From: Agrypnia vestita
Lineage: Eukaryota; Arthropoda; Insecta; Trichoptera; Phryganeidae
DNA length: 64,000 nt
Assembly (NCBI GenBank): GCA_016648135.1
Contig: JADDOH010001511.1
Coordinates: 1 to 64,000 of the forward strand
Direction of reading: 5' to 3'
This document shows, piece after piece, positions 10,690-22,175 of this stretch. Positions within the stretch are counted from its first letter, which is position 1; every line of letters begins with the position of its first letter. Both the position numbers and the translations under genes were made by a program. Below the pieces are notes generated by a model. It was not told the DNA's origin. It saw nothing but the letters and a program-made list of their open reading frames with translations, and made no database searches.

Positions 10690-11370
10690 TGATAGTATCT
10701 CAATTATAATAATTTCGTTATCTGTCCGTCTGTCCCGTAACTTCGTGTAACATCCGTAATTTCGTTCGAATTCACGGTTAAAAAAACGAAATTAAACAGC
10801 CGGAACTCCGAGCGAGCAAACTCGAACACGGAGATCTACGGAAGTTGCTATCGCCATATGTGCGGGACCCTTTAAAAATAGACTGCATACAGAACGTAGC
10901 TAAGACGCAAACCATTTGTGCAAAATTAAATTGATCAGCGCACAATATATTTTCTAAAATATATTTTCTTTAGGTACACTAAGTGCTTTATAAACATTTT
11001 CTCCGCAATCAATGGCATCTCCTGCGTGGTGTAGTGTCTAGGATATCTGGCTCTCACCCAGGGGGCTCGGGTTCGATTCCCGGTGCCGGAATTTTTTCTC
11101 TCATTTTATTTTTGATTTTATTTTGATGTCTATTTTATTTATAATATTAATTATTTAATTATGTTGCCGCGTTAGTTTTACGCACGCACAGTCGTTAGGG
11201 TTTAAAATAGTAGGTGCCATTAACTGCCGGGAAAATATAAAAAAAAGGTTCAAATATTTTGATAAAAGTCGTTATTACTATTTCATGGGTGTCGGCTATA
11301 AATAAGTAAATACTCATTCTTTAGGAACCGGCATGTAAAAGTACCGTCAATTTTACGGGTTAGAGCTAGT
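10690..11370 (+). repeat. Helitron-like repeat carrying a tRNA-like insert
   Basis: The left part (ttcgttatctgtccgtctgtcccgt) and right part (ttattactatttcatgggtgt ... ttttacgggtta) both recur in the same order at about 32260-32545. It ends in CTAGT at 11366-11370. Between the shared parts this copy holds extra sequence, including a tRNA-Glu-like stretch. The CTAGT end suggests a Helitron, but the next base is A rather than T, so the class is tentative. Confidence 0.55.
11020..11091 (+). tRNA. tRNA-Glu(CTC)-like sequence, possibly a pseudogene
   Basis: A 72-nt cloverleaf can be drawn: acceptor strands TCCTGCG and TGCCGGA (one T-C mismatch at pair 4), anticodon arm TCTGG-CTCTCAC-CCAGG with anticodon CTC, and T arm with TTCGATT and one G-T pair. 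The B box GGTTCGATTCC is perfect. The A-box region (gtgtagtgtctagg) differs from the usual tRNA-Glu, weakening the D arm. A TTTTTT pol III terminator follows at once. It lies inside a repeat, so it may be a captured or decayed tRNA gene. Confidence 0.6.
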
Positions 11371-11770
11371 AATGTACTAAAAAAGGAATAGTCAATGTAA
11401 TTCTTTCTTCCAATCTCAGAATTGTCTCAGCTCATAAATTCTAACTGTTTTATTGTGACTCACAAATTGAATAAATATATCTTTAATCGACCTTGCGTTC
11501 ACTTAAGTCTGTTCATTCATTATACTTTATTATATTTTAAAGATGTTCGCGGCATCTCGAATGAACGTCTCAGAGGTTGCAGTTTCACAGTGTCGGAATA
11601 AATTCAAAACATTAAGATCCATCCACTTTAAAATTTTTATTATACCCATTTATTAGTTGTACCGTGAATGTGTAATTGCTAATGAATTTATTAATAAAGC
11701 TTGCACTATAAATAAATGTTAAAACACCTAAAAAACGCATATAAAAATATAGGTGCATCCTGAGAAAGCT
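11371..11770. other. Intergenic, no gene seen
   Basis: AT-rich, with no recognisable gene or repeat. Confidence 0.45.
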
Positions 11771-11835
11771 TAAGAAAATAACTAACCAACTAATCGTCAT
11801 GCTGTTTCTCCGCAGAGATAGGCAGTGAGGAGAGA
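11771..11835 (-). mobile_element. Extreme 3' end of an RTE-like LINE
   Basis: The phrase ctaaccaactaatcgtcatgctgttt.tccgcag..ataggcag matches the 3' terminus of the LINE at 14811-17935 and of the copy at 54870. Only about 65 bp remain, so this is a heavily 5'-truncated insertion. Confidence 0.65.
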
Positions 11836-13390
11836 TAATAATGAGGTTTGTCGTCTCTAGATCGTTATCAGAATCAATGGAGGAATTTTGAACTCATTTC
11901 ATTTTGAATCAATCGGAATGTGGCCAGTTCAAGCCAGTACAGTTCCCAGTATCATATTTCATATTTTTTTAAGTATTTATTTATTTTTCTCTGCTAATTA
12001 GCAAAATTAAAATCTGTAATCTATATTATAATCGCTACATCTGCAGTAAAATAATGTCCTGTTTTCCATTGCCAGCTTAAAAAAACACATCGTATGTATT
12101 TTTTAAGAGAAGAGGTGTACAGATTATTTTTAAATACATTTCAATATTATTTAATGTGTAGAAATATTATATATACATTATTTAATATTCGAGTCACTCT
12201 AAAGGGAAATACATACATCAATTTTATTTTTTCTTCGGGCAATTAAATTTTTGACGTTTAATATTTAGGTTACAAAATACGTTTTGTTTGAAATGTGTCA
12301 AAGCTGATAGTATCCACTATCGGCCGCACAGCGGCCAGTACAATCGATAGCCAATTGCAATGGTTGCGTAGCGTGCACTAATGGCCGCGCAGCGATAGCC
12401 GATGGCTCAACTGCTAGTATTATATAAATGTGTGAGTAGGTGCCAAGTTCTCGCAGATAATTCTGCTTTATTCAGCTAGTCAACGATTAACCAGCGCATT
12501 GCAGTTTAGCACTACGGAAAGAGTATTGTAAATTTAATATTGTTGTGTAATACTGCCGCAATAAAAAATTTATATAAAGAAAACCGTACACAAATGACAT
12601 TTTTGATGTATATGTATATATGAAAGCATAACAAACAATAATGTACCTAGAACAAAAATATTTTAAACCACAAGTTAATACAACAAATAATACCAAATAA
12701 CGTCATGTTATAATTACTTGTACGTGCAGTAATGAATTTTAAATATTTGTATAACGAATATGACTTTTACAACGAATCTGATTAAAATTGCATAAAAATG
12801 TGCAAATGCAACAATATCAATTATTCATTTTTAATTAGTGTATATTATAGATATCTCATAGAGACGAAACTGTATTAATTATGGGAAAGTAGGTATAGAA
12901 GTCATTTGGGTGTAACAGGACTTATGACCTGTCTTTTGGTAGGCTTAAACATTTTTACCCCGATATTGGAACACTCGGTCCGAACCACCGCTCGCCGGTT
13001 CGTGCCGAAGCCCGAAGCTGCAGGCGAAGGTGTCCGAAGATAAAAACGTATCGAAATAAAGATCAATGACACTAGTGATGTCGAGGTCCATTCATTCGAC
13101 GCTACATTCCGTTAAAACGTTACATTCTTTTAGCGTTCATTGAAGAAATAATCGTGAATTATTATGCGCGATGTAACGAAGCTACGTCGAGTGCGTCCTT
13201 CGGTAATCTGTGTATACACGAATAATGTGTGATACCATCATTTATACATAATTTATTTAATCAAATATAAATAATTGAAGAAAAAATTATAACGAATGTG
13301 CTCCGAGTGTACCAACACGATATCATTATATAAATTAAATTATTTCTTCAAAAACAGCAAAAATAATTTTGTGGTGACATTACTTTGTTT
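11836..13390. other. Intergenic, no gene seen
   Basis: AT-rich DNA without a supported gene. Two small GC-richer patches stand out: 12310-12415 (several ggccgc.cagcg words) and 12955-13035 (gccggttcgtgccgaagcccgaag). I cannot assign either. Confidence 0.5.
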
Positions 13391-13521
13391 AACTTTGTTT
13401 TCACCGCTTTTGTATTGAAAAATATTATCATTTGAGTATTCAATTATATCCTGACGCAGGGGCCATGGGCTCTGAATCATGTTGATATTTTTCAATACAA
13501 AAATGGTTAAAACAAAGTTCA
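13391..13521. repeat. Small foldback element
   Basis: The left arm (actttgttttcaccgctttt, then gtattgaaaaatatta) and the reverse complement of the right arm (actttgttttaaccattttt, then gtattgaaaaatatca) pair over about 36 bp, enclosing roughly 60 bp. It is consistent with a MITE-like or snapback element. No target duplication was confirmed. Confidence 0.65.
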
Positions 13522-14810
13522 TTTTTATTGATTAAATTATTATTTAATTATTATTTTTATTAATTATTATTTAATTATTAATTAATTATTATTTTAATTA
13601 AAATACACAATATACCTAATAAAAAATCAATAAATTTAAAAAATAAGAGAATTAAACGAAATGATAATTAAAACACATTCAATGACGATAGGCAATTAAC
13701 TATAGCGCTCGCTATATATATATATAGCAGGGGAAGTACCGTAAATAAGTGAAAGGATGTAGATTGATGTCGTAGAATTTAATTTATCTTTTCGATATTT
13801 AATTGTTAACGTTAAGCTCATAAAGCTCAGATGAAAATTTGTATGTATCTACTTACTTTACTCAGTCTTCAAGCCGTCGGTACTCATTCGTACGATATGA
13901 CCTTACATTCTTACGTAGTTAGTTCTACACTGGATAATGAATCAGCTACCTATCTATAAGTCTCGTAACGTGGAAAAAGTACCAACGGTTGAATTACGTG
14001 TCGTTTAACGCGTAAACGGCCACACCTCCGAGTTACGGAACCAATCACGAAATAGCCCTCAGACGTCGCCTCGCACCTTTTCTCTACCACTGCACCTTGA
14101 CTACGGAGTAATAACTCACTAACTTTAAGGCCAAGTCAGGAGATTTTTACGAAAGATCCGTCATGGAAACTCACAAAAAGAAAGTTTTTGTGACACCTTC
14201 AAAATAAAAAAAAATGAAGTTTTGGAGTATCAATACCACAATACGTAAGACACCAAACCCTCCAGTTGCTTCAAAGTGAAAGAGGATGATAATTATTTGA
14301 ACGGGCATAGTGTGATCTCGAAAATCTATGATATCGCGAATTCAATTTTCTTAAAATAATTTTAATATTTTATAATAATATCGGCACGAGGTCGTGGCTG
14401 TGGAAGGCAGATGAACCATAAAAACAATTATTGGTTTATTAATTATGTTAATAAATTCCCAAAGTCACTTGACACGAATTTAATCGGAGCACTGTTCTTA
14501 AATTCACTTTAAATATTTCTAGAATATTTCATTAAATTCGTTCACTAGAATCTTCGCTGCACTTTTTATCACTCCTGAATAACTTGTCTCTCATATACTG
14601 ATGCACGTTATTAAATAGCTCCGGTTCGCACTAGAAAACAACTTTTCGCTTGTAGGTAAATACTTTATTGATTTACTATATTTGGAATCACATACGCGCT
14701 AACAACACACGCCACACGATTCTCTTCCTATGATGACAGCCCACTGTCAAATCTGACACACACTGTTGCGCAGTAGCCGGAAAATCTCTTAATGTCTCTG
14801 TAATGCTCGA
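13522..14810. other. Intergenic, no gene seen
   Basis: Begins with a low-complexity AATTATTATT tract (13520-13600) and has a short TA run at 13714-13728. No coding exon or RNA gene was recognised. Confidence 0.5.
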
Positions 14811-14834
14811 ACTAACTAACTAACTAACTAACCA

Positions 14835-16800
14835 TCACGCCGTTTCCCTGCAGGGGTAGGCAGAGAGGATTGAACGCCACACTCTTCTATCCTGGCACAC
14901 CACTTTTGCTTCGGCCACATTCATACATTTTCTCATACACGTTCTACGATTGTTGCGGCTTTTAACAGGGCCATCCTCAAATACTTGTAGTACCTGATCG
15001 TGCCAGGTCTTTCGCGGACGCCCTCTATTCCTGTTGCCTTCAACATTCGCCTCATATATTTTCTTAACCATTCTTTCCTCGTTCATACGTTCCACATGAC
15101 CAAACCATCTCAGCACTCCTTTCTTTATTCTATCTACCACACTACAGCCAGCATTTGCATTCACTTCTAATTTGTTCATTCCTCACTCTATCGACCAAAG
15201 ATTTTCCACACAAGCGTCTTAGTGACCGCATTTCAACCGCATTCAGTCTACTTTCATTCCTCTTTTGCCAATTCCAGGCTTCACTTCCATACAATAAGGG
15301 TTGGCACTAGAACGCCATTATGTACCGCTAGTCTTGCTTCTTTTGACAGATTCTTATTGGCCATAATTGCATTTAGTGCACCATTAACTTTGTTTCCCGC
15401 AGTTACTCTCCTTTCGATATCATTCTCAGCCTTGCCGTCTCTACTAAACATACTTTCCAAATACACAAACTCGTTCACTTGTTCTAAGCATTCGTTGTTT
15501 ATAATTACTCACTCATTCTAAGCATTCGTTGTTTATAATTAGTCACTCTTTCGTCTCTCTCGAATACCATCACTTTCGATTTGCTGACATTCATCAAAAG
15601 TTCACTCTGCATGCATACATCGGACATCCTGGATACTAAGCACTGCAGATCAGCTTCACTGTTAGCCACTAATACTGCATCGTCTGCGTATAGCAGACAG
15701 GATATGGTGAGTCCGTCCATTTTCGCTCCAACTTCTAGATCCTTCAGTTCTTTCATACAATTATCCATATACAGGTTGAAAAGCCATGGTGACATTACGC
15801 ATCCCTGTTTGACACCTTTTGTAATATCAAACCATGATGTGAATGTCCCATTAATTCTCACGCAAGCACTACTTCCTTCGTACAGGGATGCAATTGCCTG
15901 TATGAGTTTACTCTTCACCCCATATTCAGACAAAACCTTCCATAACTTTCGTCTTATCACTCTGTCATACGCTTTTTGGAGATCCACAAAGGCAGAAAAA
16001 AGTTTTTGGTTCTTTGCCAAAAACTTTTCCGTCATCTGGCGCAGTGAGAAAATCTGGTCCATGCATCCTCTTCCACTCATGAAGGCTCCTTGTACATCCC
16101 ACACTTTTTCTTTCGTTGTCAACCTCACTCTTTCTATCAAAATTCTCGCATACAGTTTGCCAACAGAGCTCAATAGGCTAATGGCCCGATAGTTCGCGCA
16201 GTCCATTCGCGACCCTTTTCCTTTGTATAGAGGCATGATAACAGCTCTTCTCCAATCCTTAGGAGTGTAGCTGCCCTCTAAACATTGGTTGAAGAGTCTA
16301 TGAAGCCACGTGAGTATTACTGGACCACCACCCTTAATGTACTCGGCAGCAACATTGTCATAACCCACAGCCTTGCCATTCTTCATGTGCTTCAATGCTC
16401 TTTTAATTTCTTCCACAGTTATTTCATTCACACTGTCGTCACTATTCATAAATCCGTTGGACGCCTCAAAGGAGTCCTCACTCACATTCCCATTACTCTC
16501 ATACATTTCTTCAAAAAATTCCTTCCATCTATCTTTTATTTCATTCTCGTTTCTAAGCATCTTTCCATTCTTTGACATAATAGCATTCACACAACCTCTT
16601 TTCGTACCACTTCGAGACTTTTTAACTTCCTTCCAAAAGATCTTGATATTCTCTTGGAAGTTCTGAGTCAATTTAAGACCCTCGTCCTTCCTCAAACGCT
16701 CCTTTCTTTCTTTCACTCCGTGCTTTACCTTTTTCTTACATACAATATATACATCCTTTGCTAGCGTATATCCATTCACATCTCCATTCTTTGATGCCAA
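14835..16800 (-). pseudogene. LINE reverse transcriptase and C-terminal region, frameshifted
   Basis: The first frame (16800-15505) has CANYRAISLLSSVGKLYARI, FSAFVDLQKAYDRV, GVKQGCVMSPWLFNLYMD and the active site LLYADDAVLV. The next frames (15478-15281 and 15179-14835) carry FVYLESMFSRDG, LSKEARLAVHNGVLVPTLI and VLRWFGHVERM, the usual continuation after RT. A 34-bp tandem duplication at 15482-15549 breaks the frame between the first two, and a further break near 15220 separates the last. It would copy element RNA at the nicked target if intact. Confidence 0.9.
15482..15549. repeat. 34-bp tandem duplication within the LINE RT
   Basis: ttctaagcattcgttgttta and the following 14 bases at 15482-15515 repeat at 15516-15549 with two differences. 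Since 34 is not a multiple of 3, it shifts the RT frame. Confidence 0.9.
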
Positions 16801-17918
16801 GAGGTTACACCACGCTTTTTCTTCTCATTTATAAGATCTCTAATCTCGTCATCCCACCATGCATCTCCTTTCTTCCTTCCTTGGACGGTCACACCGCACA
16901 CTTCCTTGGCTGACTCATACAGGCTCTTTTTGATGTGTTCCCATGCACTATCAATATTGAGCTCTTCCATACATTTCTCATTTAACCTTTCAGCGGTTTT
17001 CCTTTCAAACTTTTCCCTGGTATCCTTCTCTTGCAATCTTTCGATTTTGACCCTAGTCGGGGCTACCACTGTTTTCTTCTTAGATCGCCACCCATGAAAC
17101 AGATTCACTCTTGATACTACAAGAAAGTGATCCGTTTCAATTTCAGCGCCCCGAAACACCCTGGTGTCAACAGTGGCGGACCTCAATCTAGAGTCAATTA
17201 CAACGAAATCAATCATTGACCTTTCATTTCCTCTTTCCCATGTATATTGGTGGAATCCTTTGTGTTCAAAAAAAGTATTGGGTACAAAAAGGTTCCACTC
17301 CAAACATACTTCAAGCAAACTATCGCCATTTCCATTCGTCCTTCCATCCCCAAATATACCAAGCGCAGACTCGAAGCCATCTCTTCGAGTTCCAACCCAC
17401 CCATTCAAATCTCCAGCCAAAATCAATCTTTCGCTGTCGCTTTTCATGTCTATGACATCTCTTACACTCGTCCAAAACTCATCTTTCACTTCGTCTTTAT
17501 CTGAGTTTACAGGGGCATAACCTACAATAAGAAATACCCCAGTGATCCCAATTTTGAAACGGATCCACATGAGCCTGGCACTAATGAACCCATATTCTTT
17601 CATACATTCGACCATTCGCTCAGAAAGCAGCGTTGCAACACCCTGGCATGCTCGGTCTGCCTCTGGGACTCCCGACCACAGTACGAGCAGACCATTGTGT
17701 TCCATCTCTCCACTTCCTTTCTTCATACTCTCACTTATACATAGTACATCTAAACATTTACTCCTCATGCTCTCACACATTTCATTCATCTTCCTTTCCA
17801 TTCCTCCTCTAATATTCCACACACCAATCCGGCATTCTATCCTCCTCTTTGCGCCACCGTGGGGACTGCGGCATGTCAGGTGGCTAGCCTTGTCGCTACC
17901 TATAGGCATAGTTCCCAC
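16776..17918 (-). pseudogene. LINE endonuclease (EEP/AP-type) domain
   Basis: A 380-aa frame with the endonuclease/exonuclease/phosphatase signature: GVWNIRGG (catalytic Asn), CISESM (Glu), GYAPVNSD, LILAGDLNGWVG (Asp/Asn), MIDFVVIDSRL and ETDHFLVV (the final Asp-His). This domain nicks target DNA to prime reverse transcription. It overlaps the RT frame by about 25 bp in another frame; in an intact element they would be continuous, so I read a frameshift near 16790. It starts at a plausible ATG, but the native start could lie elsewhere. Confidence 0.88.
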
Positions 17919-17935
17919 AATTACTACCTAACACT

Positions 17936-18335
17936 CACATCAAGCACTCACCTCTCGTTTGCATTTCTCACAATACTTGGCTTACATCTAAACTACACAT
18001 AATAGTAGGATAAAATTGTTCACAAACTAAACTACATATAATAATAGATTCCCTTATACACATAACACTAATAAACAAACAGCTTAAATCTAAAATACAC
18101 ATAATCAATTTTTTGGATAGACGATCTAATAGCCCTTGGAAACGTTCCTGAGTGCAGTTTTGTAGGTAGCTATGTAACAGTTATTTAAAATAATACATCA
18201 AACATAATGTAATGCTCGATGTTTCCAGAATTTACGAGAATTGCCCGGTCGATTCCAGATTCCTGTGTACCTTTCGAAAGATTTCAATAGTGCATAATTC
18301 TGTCTGATTCTACCATCTCGTGATAATATATTAAA
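17936..18335. other. Intergenic, probable LINE 5' flank
   Basis: No gene recognised. The first 150 bp hold repeated ctaaactacacataata phrases and may be the 5' leader of the LINE. Confidence 0.4.
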
Positions 18336-18740
18336 ATGACAATAATAATAATTAAAGTAACAAAAAATATTGTTTCCAGCATTTTAAATGTTTGCATAAG
18401 TATTTTTCTAGTGACATTGGCTATTATTATCATTTTATTCATTGCGGACAGGAACAGCTTTACAGACTGGCCAAACCACTATCTTAGATTTTTCAGTCAA
18501 AATGTTCTCCATCTTCCAGGGCCTCGACTTCCATCAATATTTTCCTGCAATTGGAGGTACAAGATATCTCGGATGTCTCATCGCATGTCAGAGATATTGA
18601 AGTTTTTGGATTCTTATTGTTTTACACTGTCCATCCGGCTTATTTTGAGCATTCTTCTGGAGGTCCACATCTCGAAAGCATCGAGTCGCCTTATCAATTC
18701 TTCGGGATAAATATTATACCACAAAGTAAGATTATGAATG
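18336..18740 (+). pseudogene. Possible cytochrome P450 N-terminal relic
   Basis: A frame from 18336 starts with basic residues, then a hydrophobic membrane anchor (VCISIFLVTLAIIIILFIAD) and the hinge-like HLPGPRLP, as at the start of microsomal P450s. Another frame downstream reads LLFYTVHPAYFE...PHLESIESPYQFF, resembling the x-P-x-D-x-E-x-x-L...K-S segment of insect P450s. At least one frame change is needed and nothing of the haem-binding region is present, so this is a guess at a decayed exon. A Penelope-like remnant follows directly. Confidence 0.35.
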
Positions 18741-18744
18741 ACAA

Positions 18745-20490
18745 CACAATTTATTTTTTTACAACTTTTATTTGAGAATATCACTTCCTACTACATGTTT
18801 CGGAAACGGCCGATTCCTTCTACAGGTGAGCGTAGACTGAAGTGTGTGGGAGTGTGTGTCTGGTGTAAGGGTTGCGGGTCCATTGGAAGTGGAGGGGGTA
18901 TCTAGGTGGTTGAATAGAGGGAACATTATGAGTAGGGGTGAAGTGGAGGGTAAAGTAAATTTCAATGGAACAGTAAACTCTTAACTCAATAAACAATAAA
19001 CTCTTGCAATATTCTATTTAACAATACCATTAAAAATAATTAGTCTTGATGAATCCATCAATTCCAAAATTCCAGGGATTAACCAAGTTACACAAACCCA
19101 ATTACTAATAGACCTATTATTGAATGTAATTTTCCGTTATTTATTATTTAATTTTTTTGTCTGTATTGTTAAAAATCTTATCTAATAAATTATCTTTTAT
19201 TATCCAAAATATACTGTCAAAAATTTATTACAGTTAGTTAATAAAATAAAATATACTCTCCTTTTAAATAACACTTAACTTATATCATTCGTTGTAAGTA
19301 ATTGATGAATGTAAACATATATTACCTATATGACAGAACATCTTGATGGAATATTGATAAACGAATTACTAACAATGTTAAATATTTGTACAAATCAAAC
19401 CGTTTTTGTTATTTACATATAATATATTGTCTCAAAGATGGATTAGCTATTAGACAACCAACTAGTCCATTGTTAGCTGAAATATTTATGAATTATATTT
19501 TAAATAATTTATTTAATTGTAAAAATAGTTTATCGAAAATGTTCTACTTTGGTATATATATGTTGAAGACATATTTTGTGTATGGACAGGTACAGACAGA
19601 TAACAATGAAATTGAATGAATCAATGAAAAATTTCACATATTCATCAATACTACATTACACAAAAACATATTTATCAAAACTACACTTACCCAAAAACAT
19701 AACAATCAAAATGGAAGTAGAACCAGACAGGACACTCAATTTTGTAGAGTAGCATAAAAAGAATAAAAAATAACACATTTTCATTCAATGTCAATAATAA
19801 AACTTTTATAGACAGTGTACTATAAATAAACCACTTAATTGAATGATTAAATAAAGAACATTTTCAAGAATATTTGAACACAAACAGTAGCACTTAATAA
19901 TGGCTACAAAATAGATACAATGAAAAAAATATGAAATAAAAAAGTAACCCATGAAAAAAGATTTTATTATACTCCCTTTCTCATTTACTAGTGGAAACTG
20001 GTTTGTTGGGCTTCGGTCGAGCGACGCTACGAAAGGGAGTAATAAAAAATTTCCAAAAATCCAAAATTATACTATAATCAGGTTCCGTGTCTACCAGACG
20101 CGTTGAAATATTTTCATACAACTTAGTAAGTTGTATGAAAAAACTATTAAAAATTTGAAAAATCCAAAAAAATATTATTTTTTTAACGAAAATTTGATAG
20201 ATCTTCTATATACATATATATATATAACAAAATAATTTAGAAACTTTTTAAATTCACAAAAGCTTAATTACACAAAATAATATCATCAATAATTAAATAC
20301 AACCTTCCACTTCACCCCTTCTCACAATGTTCCCTCTCTCACATCACTTAGATAACACCTCCACTTCTAATGGACTCGTAACCCATACACCAGACACACA
20401 CTCCCACAGACGTCAGTCTACGCTCACCTACAGAAGGAAACGTACTATTCTGAAACATTAAGTAGTGATATTTTTAAATAAAATTTGTGG
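18745..20490 (+). mobile_element. Penelope-like element remnant between inverted terminal repeats
   Basis: About 200-bp arms at 18745-18960 and 20295-20490 are reverse complements (shared words gtgagcgtagactga, gtgtgtgtctggtgta, tccatt.gaagtggag). Between them a short plus-strand frame matches Penelope-type reverse transcriptase. The arms carry a hammerhead-like motif near 18787-18830 (minus) and a decayed one near 20425-20465 (plus). Inverted pseudo-LTRs are a known Penelope arrangement. The rest of the interior is AT-rich and decayed. Confidence 0.65.
19386..19620 (+). pseudogene. Penelope-type reverse transcriptase fragment
   Basis: The frame contains CLKDGLAIRQPTSPLLAEIF, matching the Q-D-G-L-A-M-G-S-P-x-S-P-x-L-A-E-x-F-M motif of Penelope-like RT just before the catalytic YxDD. 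The expected YVDD segment is not intact (FGIYMLKTYFVYGQ follows). Only about 70 residues remain, so it is a dead fragment. Its plus orientation between two inverted arms matches the better preserved element at 50353-53236. Confidence 0.65.
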
Positions 20491-20628
20491 AAACAGTCTT
20501 AAAAAATAAAAGTAATATAAATAATAAATAATCCTAATAAAAACAATTACTTAAAATGAATTTCCACAAAGTAAACGCCTCCACATTAAATTATTTGCAA
20601 CAATACCTACAATATAGTCATATACTCA

Positions 20629-20883
20629 ATATGTGTGGTATAAAAGCAAAGGCGCAATATGCAAAAAATTTAAAAATGTTTTGATAGCAATCACCGAGGA
20701 TTACTAACTTATAATGTACTTAATTCTATATGTTATGTATCTATCCCTTCCAAAATCATGTTTCCTATATACGCTACGTTTCCTATAAAATCTCGAATTC
20801 AGTACATTATAAATTAGTAATTCTCGATGATTGCATTCAATTTCTCTCGGAGATTGCTGCGTTTGCTTTTATACCCCACATAT
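20629..20883. repeat. Foldback MITE, family 1, copy 1
   Basis: Ends ATATGTGTGGTATAAAAGCA and, reverse-complemented, ATATGTGGGGTATAAAAGCA, followed by longer internal arms that include attactaa.ttataatgta in both orientations. It is about 255 bp with almost all of it self-complementary. Copies lie at 35392-35612 and 55550-55796. Confidence 0.8.
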
Positions 20884-21896
20884 CATCCTTACTTATGAAA
20901 TTGCTGTTTTCTAATACTGGCTAGTTTGAATTTCGATATCTTGTATTTGGCTTGGAATCCCAAATTCAAATGAATGTCTTTTTGAAACTACGACATTCCC
21001 TTTTTGAAAATTAGTTTTTCATTTGTTTTCCTCCCGTTTGTTTTGTTTTTTGATATCGCTGTCTGCGACCATTGAGAAAATGAAAATACTCATTATCTTC
21101 AAATATAAGTAGCGCCGTGGCACTAATTCTGCAACGCTGTTAATCTACATTTCTTTTTTTAGTCTGTTTCGGTGTCAACACGGTGCCCAGTGATTTGTTT
21201 TTGTATTTTATATTTGTTTTTTTTGTATTTTTTGTGATATTTTTTTATTTTTCACATTTGCGATACAGTTTTTTGAATCCCTGTATCTTCTAATGGTAAT
21301 TCTGTGAAATATACATGTTTTAGGTTTAAGTTATTTTTCACGGCCTTCATCTGATAACTTTCCTGATTCAAATATCAACCTTGATGATGGACACAAAAAT
21401 GAAACACCTACCGCATATAATACCCCACTGTAGAACAAAACCAGGAGAATTTGTATTATTAACTGCGTGCTATTCCACTTTGACAAGTCTATAAATAATA
21501 TTTTTTTAGCTACGAACATCGTAAAATATTGTAAATGAAATGAAAATGTAATATTTTTCTTTTTAAATATATTTTTTTCTAAATTCTTAATTAATATATA
21601 AAGTAATAAATACCCACCCAATACAATCATCGAATTAATTTCTAATTCTGCATATTTTTCATCTGATTTTACATGACTTAATGGCGCCTATATGATAGCG
21701 CATAGGCAACCGGTTGTACACTCCCATGTCTTCACCTAACTTCAAAGTCCGTGTAAAACGCGTAACAAAATTATTGATGTTTTTTTACATATTTCACCAT
21801 TATAAAAATTATTGATTTTCCTTTGTGTAACGAAATAATCCAGAAGTGTGTATTACAAGTTTCATGGGACAATTTCTCATATTCGGCCATGTTACG
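20884..21896. other. Intergenic, no gene seen
   Basis: AT-rich. Frames of up to 99 codons exist (21331-21630, minus) but show no recognisable motif and look like chance in T-rich DNA. Confidence 0.5.
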
Positions 21897-22175
21897 AAAA
21901 TAGCATTATTGCTATTTCTGTATCTTGACAGTTACTGTATATATATAATATTGTAATTTCGTCAATATTGACGTTTTAAGTTTAACATGTTTTAAATTAA
22001 TGAATTCAATAAATCAGAAAGCTCTAAAATGTAAGCAAACGTTAATTTATTCACAATTTACGATTAATGACCTTTCTAATTGATTGAATTCATTAATTTA
22101 AAATCCGTCAGACTAAAAGCGTCAACATTGATGGCATTACAATGTTATGCAATACCTGTCAAGATACAGAAATGG
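21897..22175. repeat. Foldback MITE, family 2
   Basis: The left arm (tatttctgtatcttgacagt, then tattgtaatttcgtcaatat, and attaatgaattcaat) pairs with the reverse complement of the right arm over about 115 bp, ending near the phrase atgattgccatttctgtatc. A single related arm is found at about 42055-42160 inside a GLTP intron. Confidence 0.75.

Larger units (their letters stand above)
14811..17935 (-). mobile_element. RTE-like non-LTR retrotransposon, nearly full length but broken
   Basis: On the minus strand an apurinic-type endonuclease frame is followed by reverse transcriptase, then a C-terminal segment with GHVERM and RGRPRKTWHDQV. It ends in tandem (AGTT)n at 14832-14811. A tail of short tandem repeats instead of poly(A) fits RTE-type LINEs, though clade assignment by eye is uncertain. 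Two further 3' ends of the same family lie at 11771 and 54870, all on the minus strand. Frame breaks show this copy is inactive. Confidence 0.88.

Noticed and set aside
16285..16666. Plus-strand frames of about 97 codons within the LINE
   Set aside because: Antisense to the LINE RT with no recognisable domain.
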